A stretch of 64,000 nt of DNA from Shinisaurus crocodilurus. Lineage: Eukaryota; Chordata; Lepidosauria; Squamata; Shinisauridae. Position 1 is the first letter of the stretch. The number at the start of each line of letters is the position of its first letter. This document shows positions 1-10,639 of this stretch, in pieces. The stretch lies in the NCBI GenBank assembly GCA_021292165.1, contig CM037878.1:292378971-292442970 (forward strand). The letters run 5' to 3'. The notes under the pieces are model-generated. The model searched no databases. It was not told the origin of the DNA and saw only the letters and a program-made list of their open reading frames with translations. The translations under genes and the position numbers were made by a program.

Positions 1-985
1 GTAAGGACAGGCAACGTTACCTGTGGTGGCAACGGTGCCAGTGATGACGCATTGCCATGGGGAAGGCATCTGTGGCGGGCGTCAGAAAAGCAAGAATGGT
101 CGTTCGAAGGCCACGTGCGGAATCTGGTGGCAGAGCACTGAATGGAGGACACGTGTTAGAATAGCGATGGCAGGGCATCATTCTAAAAAGAAGAGGCTGC
201 AAGCAGAGGGTTAATTTGTCCTAAGAGTTTTAAAGCAGTTGGTAGGCGCAATAATATGGGTCACTCAGGGGGCCGAGCTTATTAATAGCTCAGAGAGTAT
301 TGGGTGTAATCAGGGGTCACAAATGGAGATGGGGGGGGGTGTTGCCTAGCAGCCAGGTGGAGCCAAATAAGTTTCCTTTTAGTCTGTGTTTCTTGTGTAT
401 ATAAAAAAAAACTAGCATGTTCAATGAGTTTAGTAGTGGTGGTGGTTTCATTCTGTTAGAAACCTGGCCTGATTTGCTCTGCTGCTTAGCCAGGGGACTG
501 CCTGAAAACTGTTGTGTACGACAGCCATATTGTTACAAATTTGTTTGACTAAGTATGCCAAGTTTGCCAAGCCCTCCACTTTATGGATTAGGTAATTCTG
601 CTTTATTCAGCCGCTTCTGCTAACAACATGAGCGTCACATGCCACAGAAGGCCAGCAAGCCCCCCCTCCCTTGAAATCAATGGAAGATGGATGAACTAAT
701 GAACAAACACAGTTCAAAAGCATGGACAGTTTTTTCTTGTGGGTCAAATAGGAGCTTCAGAGGATTTCAGTTAGGAAAACTGCATAGGGAAATGACTGAG
801 TTCCCTTGGCCTTTCCCTTGGCCCCAATCTGATTCCCTGATCCCCTGAGCTGCTATTAATGTTATTTTTTTAAAATAATCATGGTTCTCCTGTGTCTTGT
901 ATAGTTTGTCCCTGAGATACATGCACATGGAGCATGAGGGAGAAGTGAAAACTACAGGCAGACAGTCCTAGCCTGTAAAGTGGCT
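1..985. other. no recognisable gene
   Basis: I see no splice-flanked coding segment and no repeat I can name here. Short open frames are in random context. A poly-A-rich patch lies near 403 and a G-run near 328. Confidence 0.5.
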
Positions 986-1186
986 TTTGTCCCCCCAAAA
1001 GCAAGCAGCATCACCTTGGGGCCCCCCTCAAGGTTCCTTCTTCCAACCAGCTGCAAAACTCAGACTTCTGTTTCTTTTGCTGGCTACTTTGCGCCTGCAT
1101 CTCCGGTCACTGCCAGACCATGTGATGTGCCTTAGCGTAGTAGTCAACTATCCCATGGCCATGGCAGAAGAACCATCTTCCAGCCC

Positions 1187-1292
1187 GGCGTTCTCCAACC
1201 TTGGGTCCCCAGATGTTTTTGGCCTACAACTCCCAGCATGCCTGGGAGTTGTAGGCCAAAAACATCTGGGGACCCAAGGTTGGAGAACACAG
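1187..1292. mobile_element. palindromic hAT-type MITE (short copy)
   Basis: This is a member of the window's commonest hairpin family. The left half carries TTCTCCAACCTTGGGTCCCC and a Tgg-cctacaactccc motif; the right half is its reverse complement. The left terminus is mutated. The older related palindrome just downstream (about 1300-1385, cttgtagtcaaacacatctg) is a diverged relative. Confidence 0.75.
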
Positions 1293-1905
1293 TTCTAGCC
1301 TGTCCTCCTGGCTAGGGATGCTGGCTAGGGATGATGGGACTTGTAGTCAAACACATCTGGAGGGCGCCAGGTGGAGGAATGCTGGCCTGATCGTTAGTGC
1401 CCAGGGATGAGAGAGCCAGGGCTGCTCAAGAGCACTGAAATTCTCCCAACTTCACTCCAAAGCTCGGTTCAACTTTCCCATTCTTTCCCGTTCTCATTGG
1501 CAACCCGCTTTTGTAGTTTTTTTTCAAACAGCAAAAAAATGTGCCATGGAGAGTGCACATTGCTGTGTGAATTTTTCCAAAAGTGCACACACTTCCCCTC
1601 TGTTGACCAAAGTGTGAAAATTCGATTTTCTTTTTAAAGCGTGCATTATTATTATTTTTTAACGCGAATGCAAGTTTGGGAATCTGGGAACGCTTTTGGG
1701 AGAACAGGCGCACTCGCTTCTGGGCGTTGCGCACGGGGCATTTTCGAGGGATTTGCGAACCTGAAAACAAGATTCTTGGATGTCCCCCCGCCGTCCCCAG
1801 TGAAGGCCGCAAGGCAGCTGACTCCAGAAACATGAACTGGTTATCCTCGCTGCTCCTTAGCAAGCCGTCAAGTGTACTGAATTCAATACAGGCCTGCACT
1901 TAACC

Positions 1906-2040
1906 CAGTGTTCTCCAACCTTGGGTCCCCAGATGTTTCTGGCCTACAACGCCCAGCATGCCCCAGCCAGCGTAGCTGGCTGGGGCATGCTGGGAGTTGT
2001 AGGCCAGAAACATCTGGGGACCCAAGGTTGGAGAACACCG
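1906..2040. mobile_element. palindromic hAT-type MITE with 8-bp TSD
   Basis: This 135-bp near-perfect inverted repeat starts CAGTGTTCTCCAACCTTGG and ends with its complement (last bases CACCG, one change from CACTG). It is flanked on both sides by acttaacc (1898-1905 and 2041-2048). An 8-bp duplication and CAGTG termini fit the hAT superfamily. There is no coding capacity, so it must be mobilised in trans. Confidence 0.88.
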
Positions 2041-2754
2041 ACTTAACCTAATCTTGGCAGCCTGGGCAAGGTGGCATTTTGGTGTCCCGGCGGACATGCC
2101 ACCGACCTTCCTCACCTCTCCCCCCACCCACTGCTCCCAGCAGCCTCTGCCGCCGCCGCCACCCCCCGCCCCCGCCCCCACCTCCAGGCTCCAACCCTCT
2201 TCTCCAGCCACTGCCGCTGTCCTCCTCTCCGCTTCTTCCTGCCTCTCCCCACACCTGCCTCTCCCCCTCTATGCCTCATTTTAACGGGTCCTTCCTTAAA
2301 GTGAAGCATTCTGGGCGACACGGCCCTGGGAATCGCCTTTGCGGTAGCAGCAGCAGCTCAGGCGAACGTCAAACTCAACCTCACCTAGAATGCCTCGCTT
2401 CGAGGAAGGACCCTTCTAAGCACGGGCGTGTGGGCCGGGCGGGCTCTCTGGAGAGCTGCACTGGGGCGTTTTTCTGCCGTGGTGTTCCTCACAGCAAGGA
2501 AGCAGCCGGTGGGGCATCCCACCAGATCCTTAGCTCTGCCTAGGCATCAGGGGGGGCAGCACTCCAGCGAGCTGTGATGGGCACCCTCAGAGAGCGGCTG
2601 GCGTGGCTCTCTCCGGAGTGCCAGGCAGGCCTATGCTTCGCTCTGGACACGCCTGGGAGCCAGGCTTCGACCTGCTGCTCGTCCAGAGAGCTGGAGCGGC
2701 AGGGCGCTTGGTCCTGCCAGGAGAGGAGGGGGCGTGTGTGGCTACACAGGGCCA
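2041..2754. other. no recognisable gene; CT-rich stretch
   Basis: This stretch is GC- and pyrimidine-rich (about 2100-2290 is mostly C and T, with a short run of CCG triplets). Several overlapping frames are open because of composition, not conservation. I recognise no exon or repeat. Confidence 0.45.
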
Positions 2755-2832
2755 CCCCGTGAAGGTGATTGGCGGGAGATTCAGGACGGATAAAAGGAAG
2801 TCCTTCTTCACGCAGCACGGAGTTAAACTATG

Positions 2833-2997
2833 CAGGGCCGGTGCTACCATTAGGCCAACTAGGCGGCTGCCTAGGGCGCCGGGCTAAAGGGGGCACCAGG
2901 AGCATAGGGCTGGAGGGAGGGAGGGCTCAAGTGGGAAGAGGGGGGCGCTAAATATCTGATCTTGCCTAGGGCACCAAACTGCCTTGCACCGACCCTG
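2833..2997. mobile_element. non-autonomous hAT element with perfect TSD
   Basis: This 165-bp element starts CAGGGCCGGTGCTACCATTA and ends GCACCGACCCTG. The 8-bp duplication aaactatg flanks it at 2825-2832 and 2998-3005, and it interrupts a CR1-like fragment. A second short copy lies at 42605-42770 and a longer relative at 13373-14226. There is no transposase ORF. Confidence 0.88.
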
Positions 2998-3254
2998 AAA
3001 CTATGGAATCCACTTCTACAAGATGTAGGGATGGCCACCAATTTTGGACGGCTTGAAAAGGGGACTGGAGACATTCATGGAGGAGCAGAAGGCTATCCGT
3101 GGCTACTAGTCCTGATTGGCCATATGCCACCTCCAGGATCAGAGGCAGTGAGCCTGTGTACGTCACCAGCTGCTGGGGAACATGGGCGGGAGGGTGCTGC
3201 TGCACTCAGGTCCTGCTTGTGTGGGTTTCCCCTGGGCGGCTGGTTGGCCATTGT

Positions 3255-3540
3255 GTGAGCAGTGGAACTCCCTCCCTAGTGACGTCCGCCATGCCCCCTC
3301 TCTGTTGAGCTTCCGCCGCTCACTAATGGTTATTCAGGCGGGAATATGGGGTGGGCTAAGATGTTAAAAGTTATACTGTTTTATACTGTTTTAAATATAT
3401 TTTATATCATGTATTTTAAATGTATTTTATCATGTTGCACATCGCCCAGAGAGTGGCCGGTTTGCCGGCCAGATGGGCGATCCAGAAAGACAGCAAATAA
3501 ATAAATAAATACATAATATATATATATATATATAAAAAAA
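3255..3540 (+). mobile_element. L2-type LINE 3' end
   Basis: The sequence tggaactccctccctagtga translates as the W-N-S-L-P motif that ends L2-clade ORF2. It is followed by an A/T-rich 3' tail, a cgcccagag...ccagatgggcg block, AAAT repeats and a TA run. It lies inside the CR1-like fragment. A similar 3' end is at 19325-19805. Confidence 0.65.
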
Positions 3541-3632
3541 CAGAATGCTGGATGAGATGGACCCCTGGCCTGATCCAGCAGGGCTCTTCTGATGTTCTTA
3601 TGTGCTGTGGCCCTCCTGGAACCAGGCATAGG

Positions 3633-3681
3633 CGAGGAGGAGGAGGAGGAGGAGGAGGAGGAAGAGGAGGAAGAGGAGGAG
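3633..3681 (+). repeat. GGA microsatellite
   Basis: An interrupted (GGA)n run, open as poly-glutamate on plus and poly-serine/leucine on minus. It is not a gene. A TA run lies just before it (about 3518-3533) and a CA run after it (about 3767-3780). Confidence 0.9.
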
Positions 3682-3781
3682 CTGGAATGCCACCACTGCT
3701 GCAGCCATCGCATGGTCGTTGCCTCCACCACCACCACCTTCAAGTGGTGGTTTGATGTCCCCCCCCACACACACACACACA

Positions 3782-4515
3782 ACCTGGCGCCCTGGGCGAC
3801 TGCCCTGTTCCCTCCCTTGAGGCATCCCTGCCACTTGCAGTACCGCTACTGCTGTTGCTGGCTGTCACCGCACTTCACTCTACTACCCCCAGGTAAGCCT
3901 GCCGGGGCCAACTGATAGAAAGGGGGGTCACCAGAGGATACCGTTGCCCAGGACTCCCAATATCAGGAGCCGGCTCTTCTGAGGATAATGGGGATTGCCA
4001 CCAGCACACACCCAGAAGCGAACAGGAGCTTAGAGGATGGCACCACCAGCCCTCTTCTGAAGTCTCGATTTTAAAGATCTTGCCTCCTGCTACGCAAGGT
4101 TTTGCTGGGACGCAAGATTGGATTATTATGTAACATCCCCCAATTCTGCACACAATGGCGGCTTCAGGTATCGATAGGGCCAGATTGGGGGGGGAGGGGG
4201 GAGAGAAGCCTGCCTAGACCAGTCCCTGTCTCTGCTTTTTTGTCGAAGCGCAATTCCCAGCCCCGAAATTTACTGGCAAAAATCGTCAGATGAAGCCTGA
4301 GATATACTTGCAGGTGCAAACAGATCGATAAGAAGTTCAAGGCTGATGTGTTTTTTTTGTTCGCTATCCACCATGGCCAAAAAAATAATAATAAACAAAC
4401 AAAACAGCAGAGGGAGAATGAATTATGACTGCAGAATTGGAAGCTGATTCAAAAGGTTCAAGTGCCTTCCAGTTCTGCAGTGCCCCCCTCTTCCCTCCCC
4501 ATTCCTTTTTCCTTG
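3782..4515. other. no recognisable gene
   Basis: Mixed-composition sequence without recognisable coding blocks. G-runs occur near 4187-4200. I could not assign it to a repeat family. Confidence 0.4.
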
Positions 4516-4519
4516 TGTG

Positions 4520-4625
4520 TCGTGTGTCTTTTTAGATTGTAAGCCTGCGGGCAGGGACTGCCTTGTTAATTGTTGTAAACCGCCCAGAGAGCTTCGGCTA
4601 TTGGGCGGTATAAAAATGAAATGGA

Positions 4626-4664
<39 letters not shown>

Positions 4665-4668
4665 ATAT
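4520..4668 (+). repeat. LINE/SINE 3' tail ending in AAAT repeats
   Basis: The block cgcccagagagcttcggcta...gggcggtataaaaatgaaa is followed by about 11 AAAT units (roughly 4625-4668). This is the 3' tail type shared by L2-like LINEs and SINEs in this window. The parent ORF is absent. Confidence 0.55.
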
Positions 4669-5138
4669 CCCTTCTCAGAAAAATCACGAGCAAAGCCGTC
4701 GTCGTCTCGTTGGCAAAGCTGGCAAAGTCTACCGGCTTTAATTGTTTTGGTAGCAAAGGAAAGTAGGTCATATGAAAAGTATGCAGAAGATCCTCTCTCT
4801 GGCGTCGTTCGACTTTTGCCTGGTGGATTCCCACTAAGGGGAGGGGGCAGCCCGATGGCCCTTGGGGCAGCATCCCAGGGGGCATTGGATCGTTTGGAAA
4901 TCCCCCGCTCCAAGGTCAGAGACAAAACTCCGATCCCAGATCCCCTGCCCTCCCTGACCCCGTGGGAAGATCTGCGGCCCTCACCTCTCCGACGGGGCAG
5001 AGCTCCGATGTCGGAGATGGGGGGGGGCGGGAAGGGGGAGGATCGGGGCCGTGGTGTGGGTGGTGCAGGAGGAGAGGCTTTGGATCTGAAGGGCCCACAG
5101 CTCTTCTAGCCCCCCAACATAGGGAAGCATTTAGAGTC

Positions 5139-5257
5139 CAGTGTTCTCCAAGCTTGGGTCCCCAGATGTTTTTGGCCTACAACTCCCAGCACGCCCCAGC
5201 CAGCGTATGGGAGTTGTAGGCCAAAAACATCTGGGGACCCAAGCTTGGAGAACACTG
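5139..5257. mobile_element. palindromic hAT-type MITE
   Basis: Same hairpin family, with CAGTGTTCTCCAAGCTTGGG at the left end and its complement ending in CACTG. Flanks show atttagag on the left, offset by two bases, and atttagac on the right, so the duplication is imperfect. Confidence 0.8.
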
Positions 5258-5561
5258 ATTTAGACCAACCCTGGAGCTGGTTTAAATGATTTCCCTCTCA
5301 TTGCTCCCAGTGGATGGGAAATGATTTTATTTATTTTTTAAAACCATGTAGAGTGGAAGAGCAGCAAACACGACTCCGTCCTATCCTCCTCGTTTCTGCC
5401 CTGTTGGCAGGAGCCCGCCGGGGATCTGGAGAAGTGCCGGGATGCTCTGACCTCAGAACACCCTGACACAGAGATCGCCCTGTACCTTACGAGCAGAATC
5501 TCCCTCACCGACTTGTATCCCTCATTAATTTGACCTAGAGCGTAAATCCGACTTAATTTAG

Positions 5562-5741
5562 GAACATCGGAAGCCGCCTTATCCTGAGTCGGACCGTTGG
5601 TCCATCGGGCCCAGTATTGTGGACACTGACTGGCAGCGACGGCTCTCCAGGGTTTCAGGCAGGATTCTTTCCAAGCCCTACCTGGACAGGACAGGGATCG
5701 AACCGGGGACCTTCTGCATGCAAAGTGTGGAGAAAGCCAAC
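5562..5741 (-). mobile_element. tRNA-derived SINE
   Basis: Contains aggaacatcggaagccgcct, a cactgactggcagc block, and gggatcgaaccggggac, the reverse complement of a tRNA B-box promoter. It ends in ttctgcatgcaaag. A sister copy lies at 39343-39538, and a plus-strand copy starts near 31496. Confidence 0.65.
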
Positions 5742-5974
5742 CTAAAACCCCTTTCTGACACACACACACTCACCAAGGAGGGGGGAAGGAGACCCAGGGG
5801 GGGGGGAGACAGCCAGTCTCCACAAGAGACCAAAGGGGACAAACAACATCTGCATAGAATCACCCCAGGGGGAAAGGCAGGAAGCATCCCCAGGTTCGTC
5901 AATGCTCTCGTATATCAGCCCCATCTACATAAGACTTGAATGCCTTGCCAGAGCAGACACTTCGGCACCCATAA

Positions 5975-6715
5975 GAAAGGACCATTCAACACCACAGGAT
6001 GGGACCATTAAGCAAGTGGCTTCAAAGGGACCCCACCCCACAGGGGGAAGGTGGCAACTCACCTGATTGGCCACCCACCTGAGGAGGGTGGCAACCCACC
6101 TGATTGGCCGCCCACCTGAGGAGGGTGGCAACCCACCTGATTGGCCACCCACCTGATTGCAGAGGGAGGGGATACCTGAAACCCAAGGTATAAAACACCC
6201 TGCGCAAGGGAACTGAGTTGTTGGACCTGATCAGCAATCTTGCCCCATGCTTGGGGTAAGGGAACGAAGGGATCGGCAACCCCGGGTGGCTGCACCCGGC
6301 GTGCTCCAGCAAGCTGAAATCACTGGCCGCTTGGGTTGACCGGACCCCCGGGAGACCAAGCTGAAATCACTCACAAGCCGCTTGGGTAGACCGGACCTCC
6401 GCCGGGAACTCAGCTAGCAGCATGCGGTTGACCGGGCCTCTGCTGGAGCCCGAGCTGAACTAACTAGCTGCGAGCCCTGAAATCACGGTGTCCTTGAGAC
6501 CTCTTGCCTGCTACTTTGTACCATACTGATAATAAGCTGTATTGCTGGCGTGTGTCTGGGTTGGTGAAGGTGATTTTGTAAATAAACTTGTTTTATAAAA
6601 GATACTTTTGTGGCTATAAGTTATCCCTTTGTTCTGGGCTAAGGGTGATAGTCGCTGGGGGACCTCGGAGAAGGCCCGCCCCCAGGACTCGCTACCCCCT
6701 TAACATTGAACCCGC
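5975..6715 (+). mobile_element. LTR-like segment with internal tandem repeats
   Basis: Three tandem copies of a roughly 37-bp unit with the core cacctgattggcc lie at about 6050-6155. A TATA box (gtataaaac) follows near 6188. A degenerate repeat built on ccgcttgggt-gaccggac occurs three times at about 6312-6440, and aataaac lies near 6580. Enhancer repeats, TATA box and polyadenylation signal in this order fit a solitary LTR. I could not fix the ends, so the identity is provisional. Confidence 0.4.
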
Positions 6716-6771
6716 GCAGAAGACCAGGTTGTCGGTCTTCCACTCAAAGCATGTGCTCTCTCACACTCCTC

Positions 6772-6866
6772 CCTACGGCACCTGGTATTCAAAGGCAGTC
6801 ATCCATCTCAAGTACTCGACCCTGCTTAGCTTCCGAGATCAGACGAGATTGGGCTGTTCGGGGCTC
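6772..6866 (-). pseudogene. 5S rRNA-derived sequence
   Basis: Read on minus, aatctcgtctgatctcggaa is followed by gctaagcagggtcg and ends in accaggtgccgtagg. This is the internal promoter and 3' half of a vertebrate 5S rRNA. The 5' part is lost and there are changes within the core. It is likely a 5S-derived SINE head or pseudogene, not a functional 5S gene. Confidence 0.7.
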
Positions 6867-7782
6867 TTCAACGGTCCCAGGTTTCATTCCCGGCACCGCC
6901 AAGGTAGGGCCGGGAAAGATTTCTGGTCTGCAACCCTGGAGAAGCCAGCACAGGCAAACCTGAGGGGTCCGAGCAACTATACAGATATAGGAGCCTCCTG
7001 TGTTGTGGTCACACTCCAGCGTGACCAAGAGAGGGGTGGAGCAGCTCTGCAGAGGTGCAAGGCCTGTGGATTCTTCTTCAGACCTGCTGCTGGGTCCAGA
7101 AAGCCGCTATGTCAGCCCACATCCTCCTCCGGGGAAGGCAGTTCTGCCTGAAAGCTGCTGCCATGGCTTAAGGGAGGAAGGCAACCCCGCTCCTTCCGGC
7201 ACCGCCGTGGCCTAAGCGTTCGCAGCGGGGCAGAGAGGAGCACACCATGGACGGAGAAGGCAAAGGTCTCTGTCCCTATCCCTGTTGGACATGAAGAAGG
7301 GATACGCTGAGCTCTGCAAACGTGGCTGGCTGGCACACAGGTCGGGCAGTCGGGTAGCCAGAGCGAAGCGGTAGGAGCGCCCGCCCCCGCGGCGGGCTCC
7401 CTGGCGAGCGGCACAAGATGGGCATCCACGTTTGTGCAGTGTAATATCGTGTGTGTAATGTGAAAAGAAAGACCGTGGTCAAAGGCGATGGCAATGGGAC
7501 AAGGCGCTATCTGAGCCATCAATAATGACTTCTTCTGTGTTCCCCTTCTTTCTGGGTTTACAGTTACAAGCCCGGTCCGTGCCAGCGACGACCAGCTGCG
7601 CCGTTATATGTGCGAGCCCGTGTGTGCGATCCTGCGAAGCCCTCCGGAGCAGAGCCAAGAGGCGTGTCGGGCTCGGAGTCTGCATATGCCTCGCAGGCCT
7701 CACTCTCTCTGTCCCGGCAAGAACATAAAAGTGCAAAGGGTGAAAATATCGATCTGGGGAAGAGGAATGAGCACAGCAAATG

Positions 7783-7784
<2 letters not shown>
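6867..7784. other. no recognisable gene
   Basis: A SINE-like remnant with a diverged B-box (ggtttcattcccggc) lies at about 6880-6970. The rest is GC-moderate single-copy-looking sequence. Overlapping frames of 60-140 codons show no conserved motif. Confidence 0.4.

Positions 7785-7814
<30 letters not shown>
7785..7814 (+). repeat. CA dinucleotide microsatellite
   Basis: About 15 uninterrupted CA units. Another such repeat, TG, lies at about 8446-8464. Confidence 0.9.
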
Positions 7815-7815
<1 letters not shown>

Positions 7816-9002
7816 GCTGGCAGTCCCTGGAGGCATGGAGGCAGCAAGGCCTGGCTGCTTTTCCTGCACTGCCCAGTTTCCTGCAAAAAGAAAAAGAAAA
7901 ATCAATCGCTCCTTGAGGGAAAGAATTACACAGGGATACACCTCTGGGCTGGCCAACTTTGTCCTTCCCTCACACAGGCTCCCTGGGCCTGAAAAGCAGC
8001 TGGGACCTGTTCCATTCCCCTTTTTTTTAAAGACGTGAATCAATGCCGTTTTAATCCTTTCTGCGAGGCATGGCCTGATCTAAGCGCACGTCTGCCTGCC
8101 AAGCACGCCGGAGCTCAGCAGCGCTTTTACGAGAGCGGGCGGCAGGTCTGTGATGAATGTGCGCGCATCAGCGCATCCCGCACCGGCCCCCGTCTCGGAG
8201 GCCGCTGCCGAAGGAGCATCTGCCAAAGAGAAGCGGTTTTACTGTTTTAACATTTACTGTGAAAAATGTACAGGGTGCTCCCCCAGGTCAGCATGAGAAG
8301 GTAGCGACGACGGCGGCGGTGACAGGACACATAAAAAGCAGATCACCGGCAGCGCGGATCGTCTGGCACCAAAGACTCGGCAGCAGAGATGCCCGAGTGC
8401 CCACAAGGGCAGTTCGCTTTGGAGGTAGAGAGTAAATATGGTGGTGGTGTGTGTGTGTGTGTGTCTAGATGGAAGATAAGGAGAATCGTTCCCTTATAGG
8501 GGAAAGATGAGGTACACACACCATGTCAGTGAGATACGGGGGAGCTGATGGTGCTTTTGGGGCTCAACATTCAGCTGTTCTTCTCCGACTGGCGCCCGTT
8601 TGTACGAACTTTCATTTCAGATGCCTTCATTCTGTTGCGGGACCAAGGCAGGGGTGCAGAAACTCAGGGCTGGGTACCAAACCAAATCCAGCCCTCTGGG
8701 GGTCCCAGTCTGGCCCTCTGGAATTCTCCAGAAAACCCCGCCCGCTTTCCGGCAGCCAACCAATCATCTGGGGGTTTCTCTCGGTTTTTTGCACAATGCC
8801 CCCTCCCCCCCCATTCCAAAAGGCTAATAATGCCCCTCCGAAGACCGAGCAACTGGCAGGAAGTGCTTTAAGCTAAAATATGCCGGTATTTTCGGACCTT
8901 CCCCTATCTGCCTTTGGCCTCGCCCACGCTGGAATGCAGGCAGCCCCCAGACCTCATCTGCATCCCTGGACTGAGGGATGACGAGGGCATAGGCCAGCTT
9001 TC
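7815..9002. other. no recognisable gene; one degraded repeat
   Basis: The block near 8644-8990 resembles the CAGGGGTG-type repeats found at 29217, 45715 and 55830. I see no exon with usable splice sites in the rest. Confidence 0.4.
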
Positions 9003-9105
9003 CCCAGCCTGATGCCTTCCAGATGTGTTGGGCTCCAGATGTGCTGGCTGGGGATGCTGGGAGTTGTAGTGCAACACATCCCAGGTTAGGGAAGGCTGCT
9101 GCAGG
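9003..9105. repeat. diverged palindromic MITE
   Basis: Contains ccttccagatgtgttgggct and, in inverse orientation, gggagttgtagtgcaacaca. It is an older relative of the hairpin family. Comparable diverged copies lie near 16498-16612, 17817-17945, 21460-21590, 26560-26640, 30944-31050 and 52256-52400. Confidence 0.55.
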
Positions 9106-9719
9106 TTATGCTGTCACCATTTTGAGCAGTACATGTTCTTCGGAAGCAACTTTCCCCCCCTTGAAGAGAAGTAGTCTGAATGTATCCAGGCAGAGTAGGA
9201 CTAGATCCGATCCTTGTCGACATCTGCATGGTGTTATCCATTGCTTTCTTGTTGAGGTTACAGATATTACCTACAGAGTGTTTCTAAAGAAGTCTCTAAC
9301 ACGGTCACTGTCAGAAAATCCCCCCCCCTTTTTTTGGTAATATCACTACCCTTAAATTAAATGAATAGATAAAGCTTGGTATGGCTTTATCTCTGAGCGT
9401 ATTTAATTTAGGGAATTTGATGCCAGAAGGTGGGTGTGGGAGAGAACCAGGATGCTGGACCGGATGGGTCTTTATTTAGTCTGATCCAGCCAGGTTCTTG
9501 TGACTCTGGGTCTGGCATTCACCTCTTAGCCAGAGTCTGGAAGTTCAGGAGGGGCCAAATGAGAGCCTGAAAGGATGATCCCCGCTCCCCCAACTGCTTC
9601 AGCTAAGAGAGACCCACAATAACTTGGCTAGCATTGCAAAAACATAAACATTCATCGCTGACCTAATGTGCAGGGTGGGGGGAGAGGTACAAACTCTGGC
9701 AAAATAAATGTCCGTTGAC

Positions 9720-10380
9720 TGACAGCAAGACACACAAAAGAAAATTTCAAGGAGCGTATTGCTAAAGACATTAAGACCAACAACAAAACTTTCTTTAAAA
9801 GTATCAGAAGCAGGAAATCAGCCCGGGGAAACAGTTAGACCACTGGACAACAAAGGAGTGAAAAGATTTCTGAAGGAAGAAAGAGAGATTGCAGAGAAGC
9901 TGGAAGGTTTGTTTGCAGTGGTCTTCACTGCAGAAGGTGTACCCAAACGAGAACCTTTGGGGGGGGGGTTGGGTGTCTAAAGAACTGAGTAAAATAAAGG
10001 TAACAAGAAAGAATGTTCTAGGATGAATCAATGAAGTAAAACATGATCAAATAATAACCATGTTCAGGTTACCCACAGTGAAGAGTTATTAAAATAAAAA
10101 CTAAAAATGTAAACTTGCTGATCCCATGACAAGCAATGTGCAACTTGTCTCTTCATCAGAGACTTGGACTGAATGTAACATTTATTTTTAAAAGGGTAGC
10201 CAAGGGGGATCAGGAAATTGCAGGTTACGTAATTTCTGTTCTGGGTAAACTGGAGGAAAACATTATTAAAAATGTTTATGATAATCACCATCATCATTCA
10301 TACAGAAGAACAAGCCTTGTTGAGGAAGAATCAGCATGGCTTCTGTAAAGGAAAGGGAAGAATATTAAAACATGCTAAAG
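9720..10380 (+). mobile_element. degraded CR1/L3-like ORF2 fragments
   Basis: The first part (about 9740-9960) translates to a block typical of the linker between endonuclease and RT in CR1-type LINEs (F-F-K-S-I-R-S-R-K, then E-I-A-E-K-L-E). The second part (about 10190-10370) contains S-A-W-L, where active copies have an E-Q-H-G-F motif. The fragments are frameshifted and old. Confidence 0.5.
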
Positions 10381-10384
10381 CAGG

Positions 10385-10517
10385 GCTCTTCAACCTTGGG
10401 TCCCCAGATGTTGCTGGCCTACAGCACCCAGCATACCCAGCCAGCATGGCTAATGGCAAGGGATTCTGGGAGCTGTAGTCCAGCAACATCTGGGGACCCA
10501 AGGCTGGAGATCCCTGT
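10385..10517. mobile_element. palindromic MITE, variant subfamily
   Basis: An inverted repeat related to the main family but with ttgctggcctacagcaccc replacing the usual centre of the left arm. The right arm reads gggagctgtagtccagcaac. A half copy of this variant is at 57625-57706. Confidence 0.65.
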
Positions 10518-10639
10518 GCTAAAGTAAAAGCCTTATGATGTTTTTGAATAAAAAGTATAAAAAAATAATAATCGGCTGGTATAAAAATTTGGGGTGCTCC
10601 ATCGATGAAGATTTGACTGGACGCAGAGCTAAGATTGAG

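Larger units (their letters stand above)
2755..3601 (+). mobile_element. CR1-like LINE 3' fragment, interrupted twice
   Basis: The fragment starts with a segment translating to the F-R-T-D-K-R-K type block of CR1 ORF2 C-termini. It continues to tggatgagatggacccctgg and a cttctgatgttcttatg tail. A second copy without the inserts lies at about 57100-57475 and lets the breaks be read. A hAT element sits at 2833-2997, and an L2-type 3' end sits at about 3255-3540. Confidence 0.65.

Noticed and set aside
3402..3834. Poly-serine, poly-leucine and poly-glutamate frames
   Set aside because: Translations of a GGA/TCC microsatellite.
5562..5741. tRNA gene
   Set aside because: Only a B-box-like block is present within a SINE; no cloverleaf can be completed.
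6772..6866. Functional 5S rRNA gene
   Set aside because: The 5' part is missing and the core has changes. It is a derived or pseudogene sequence, as is the one at 39540-39642.
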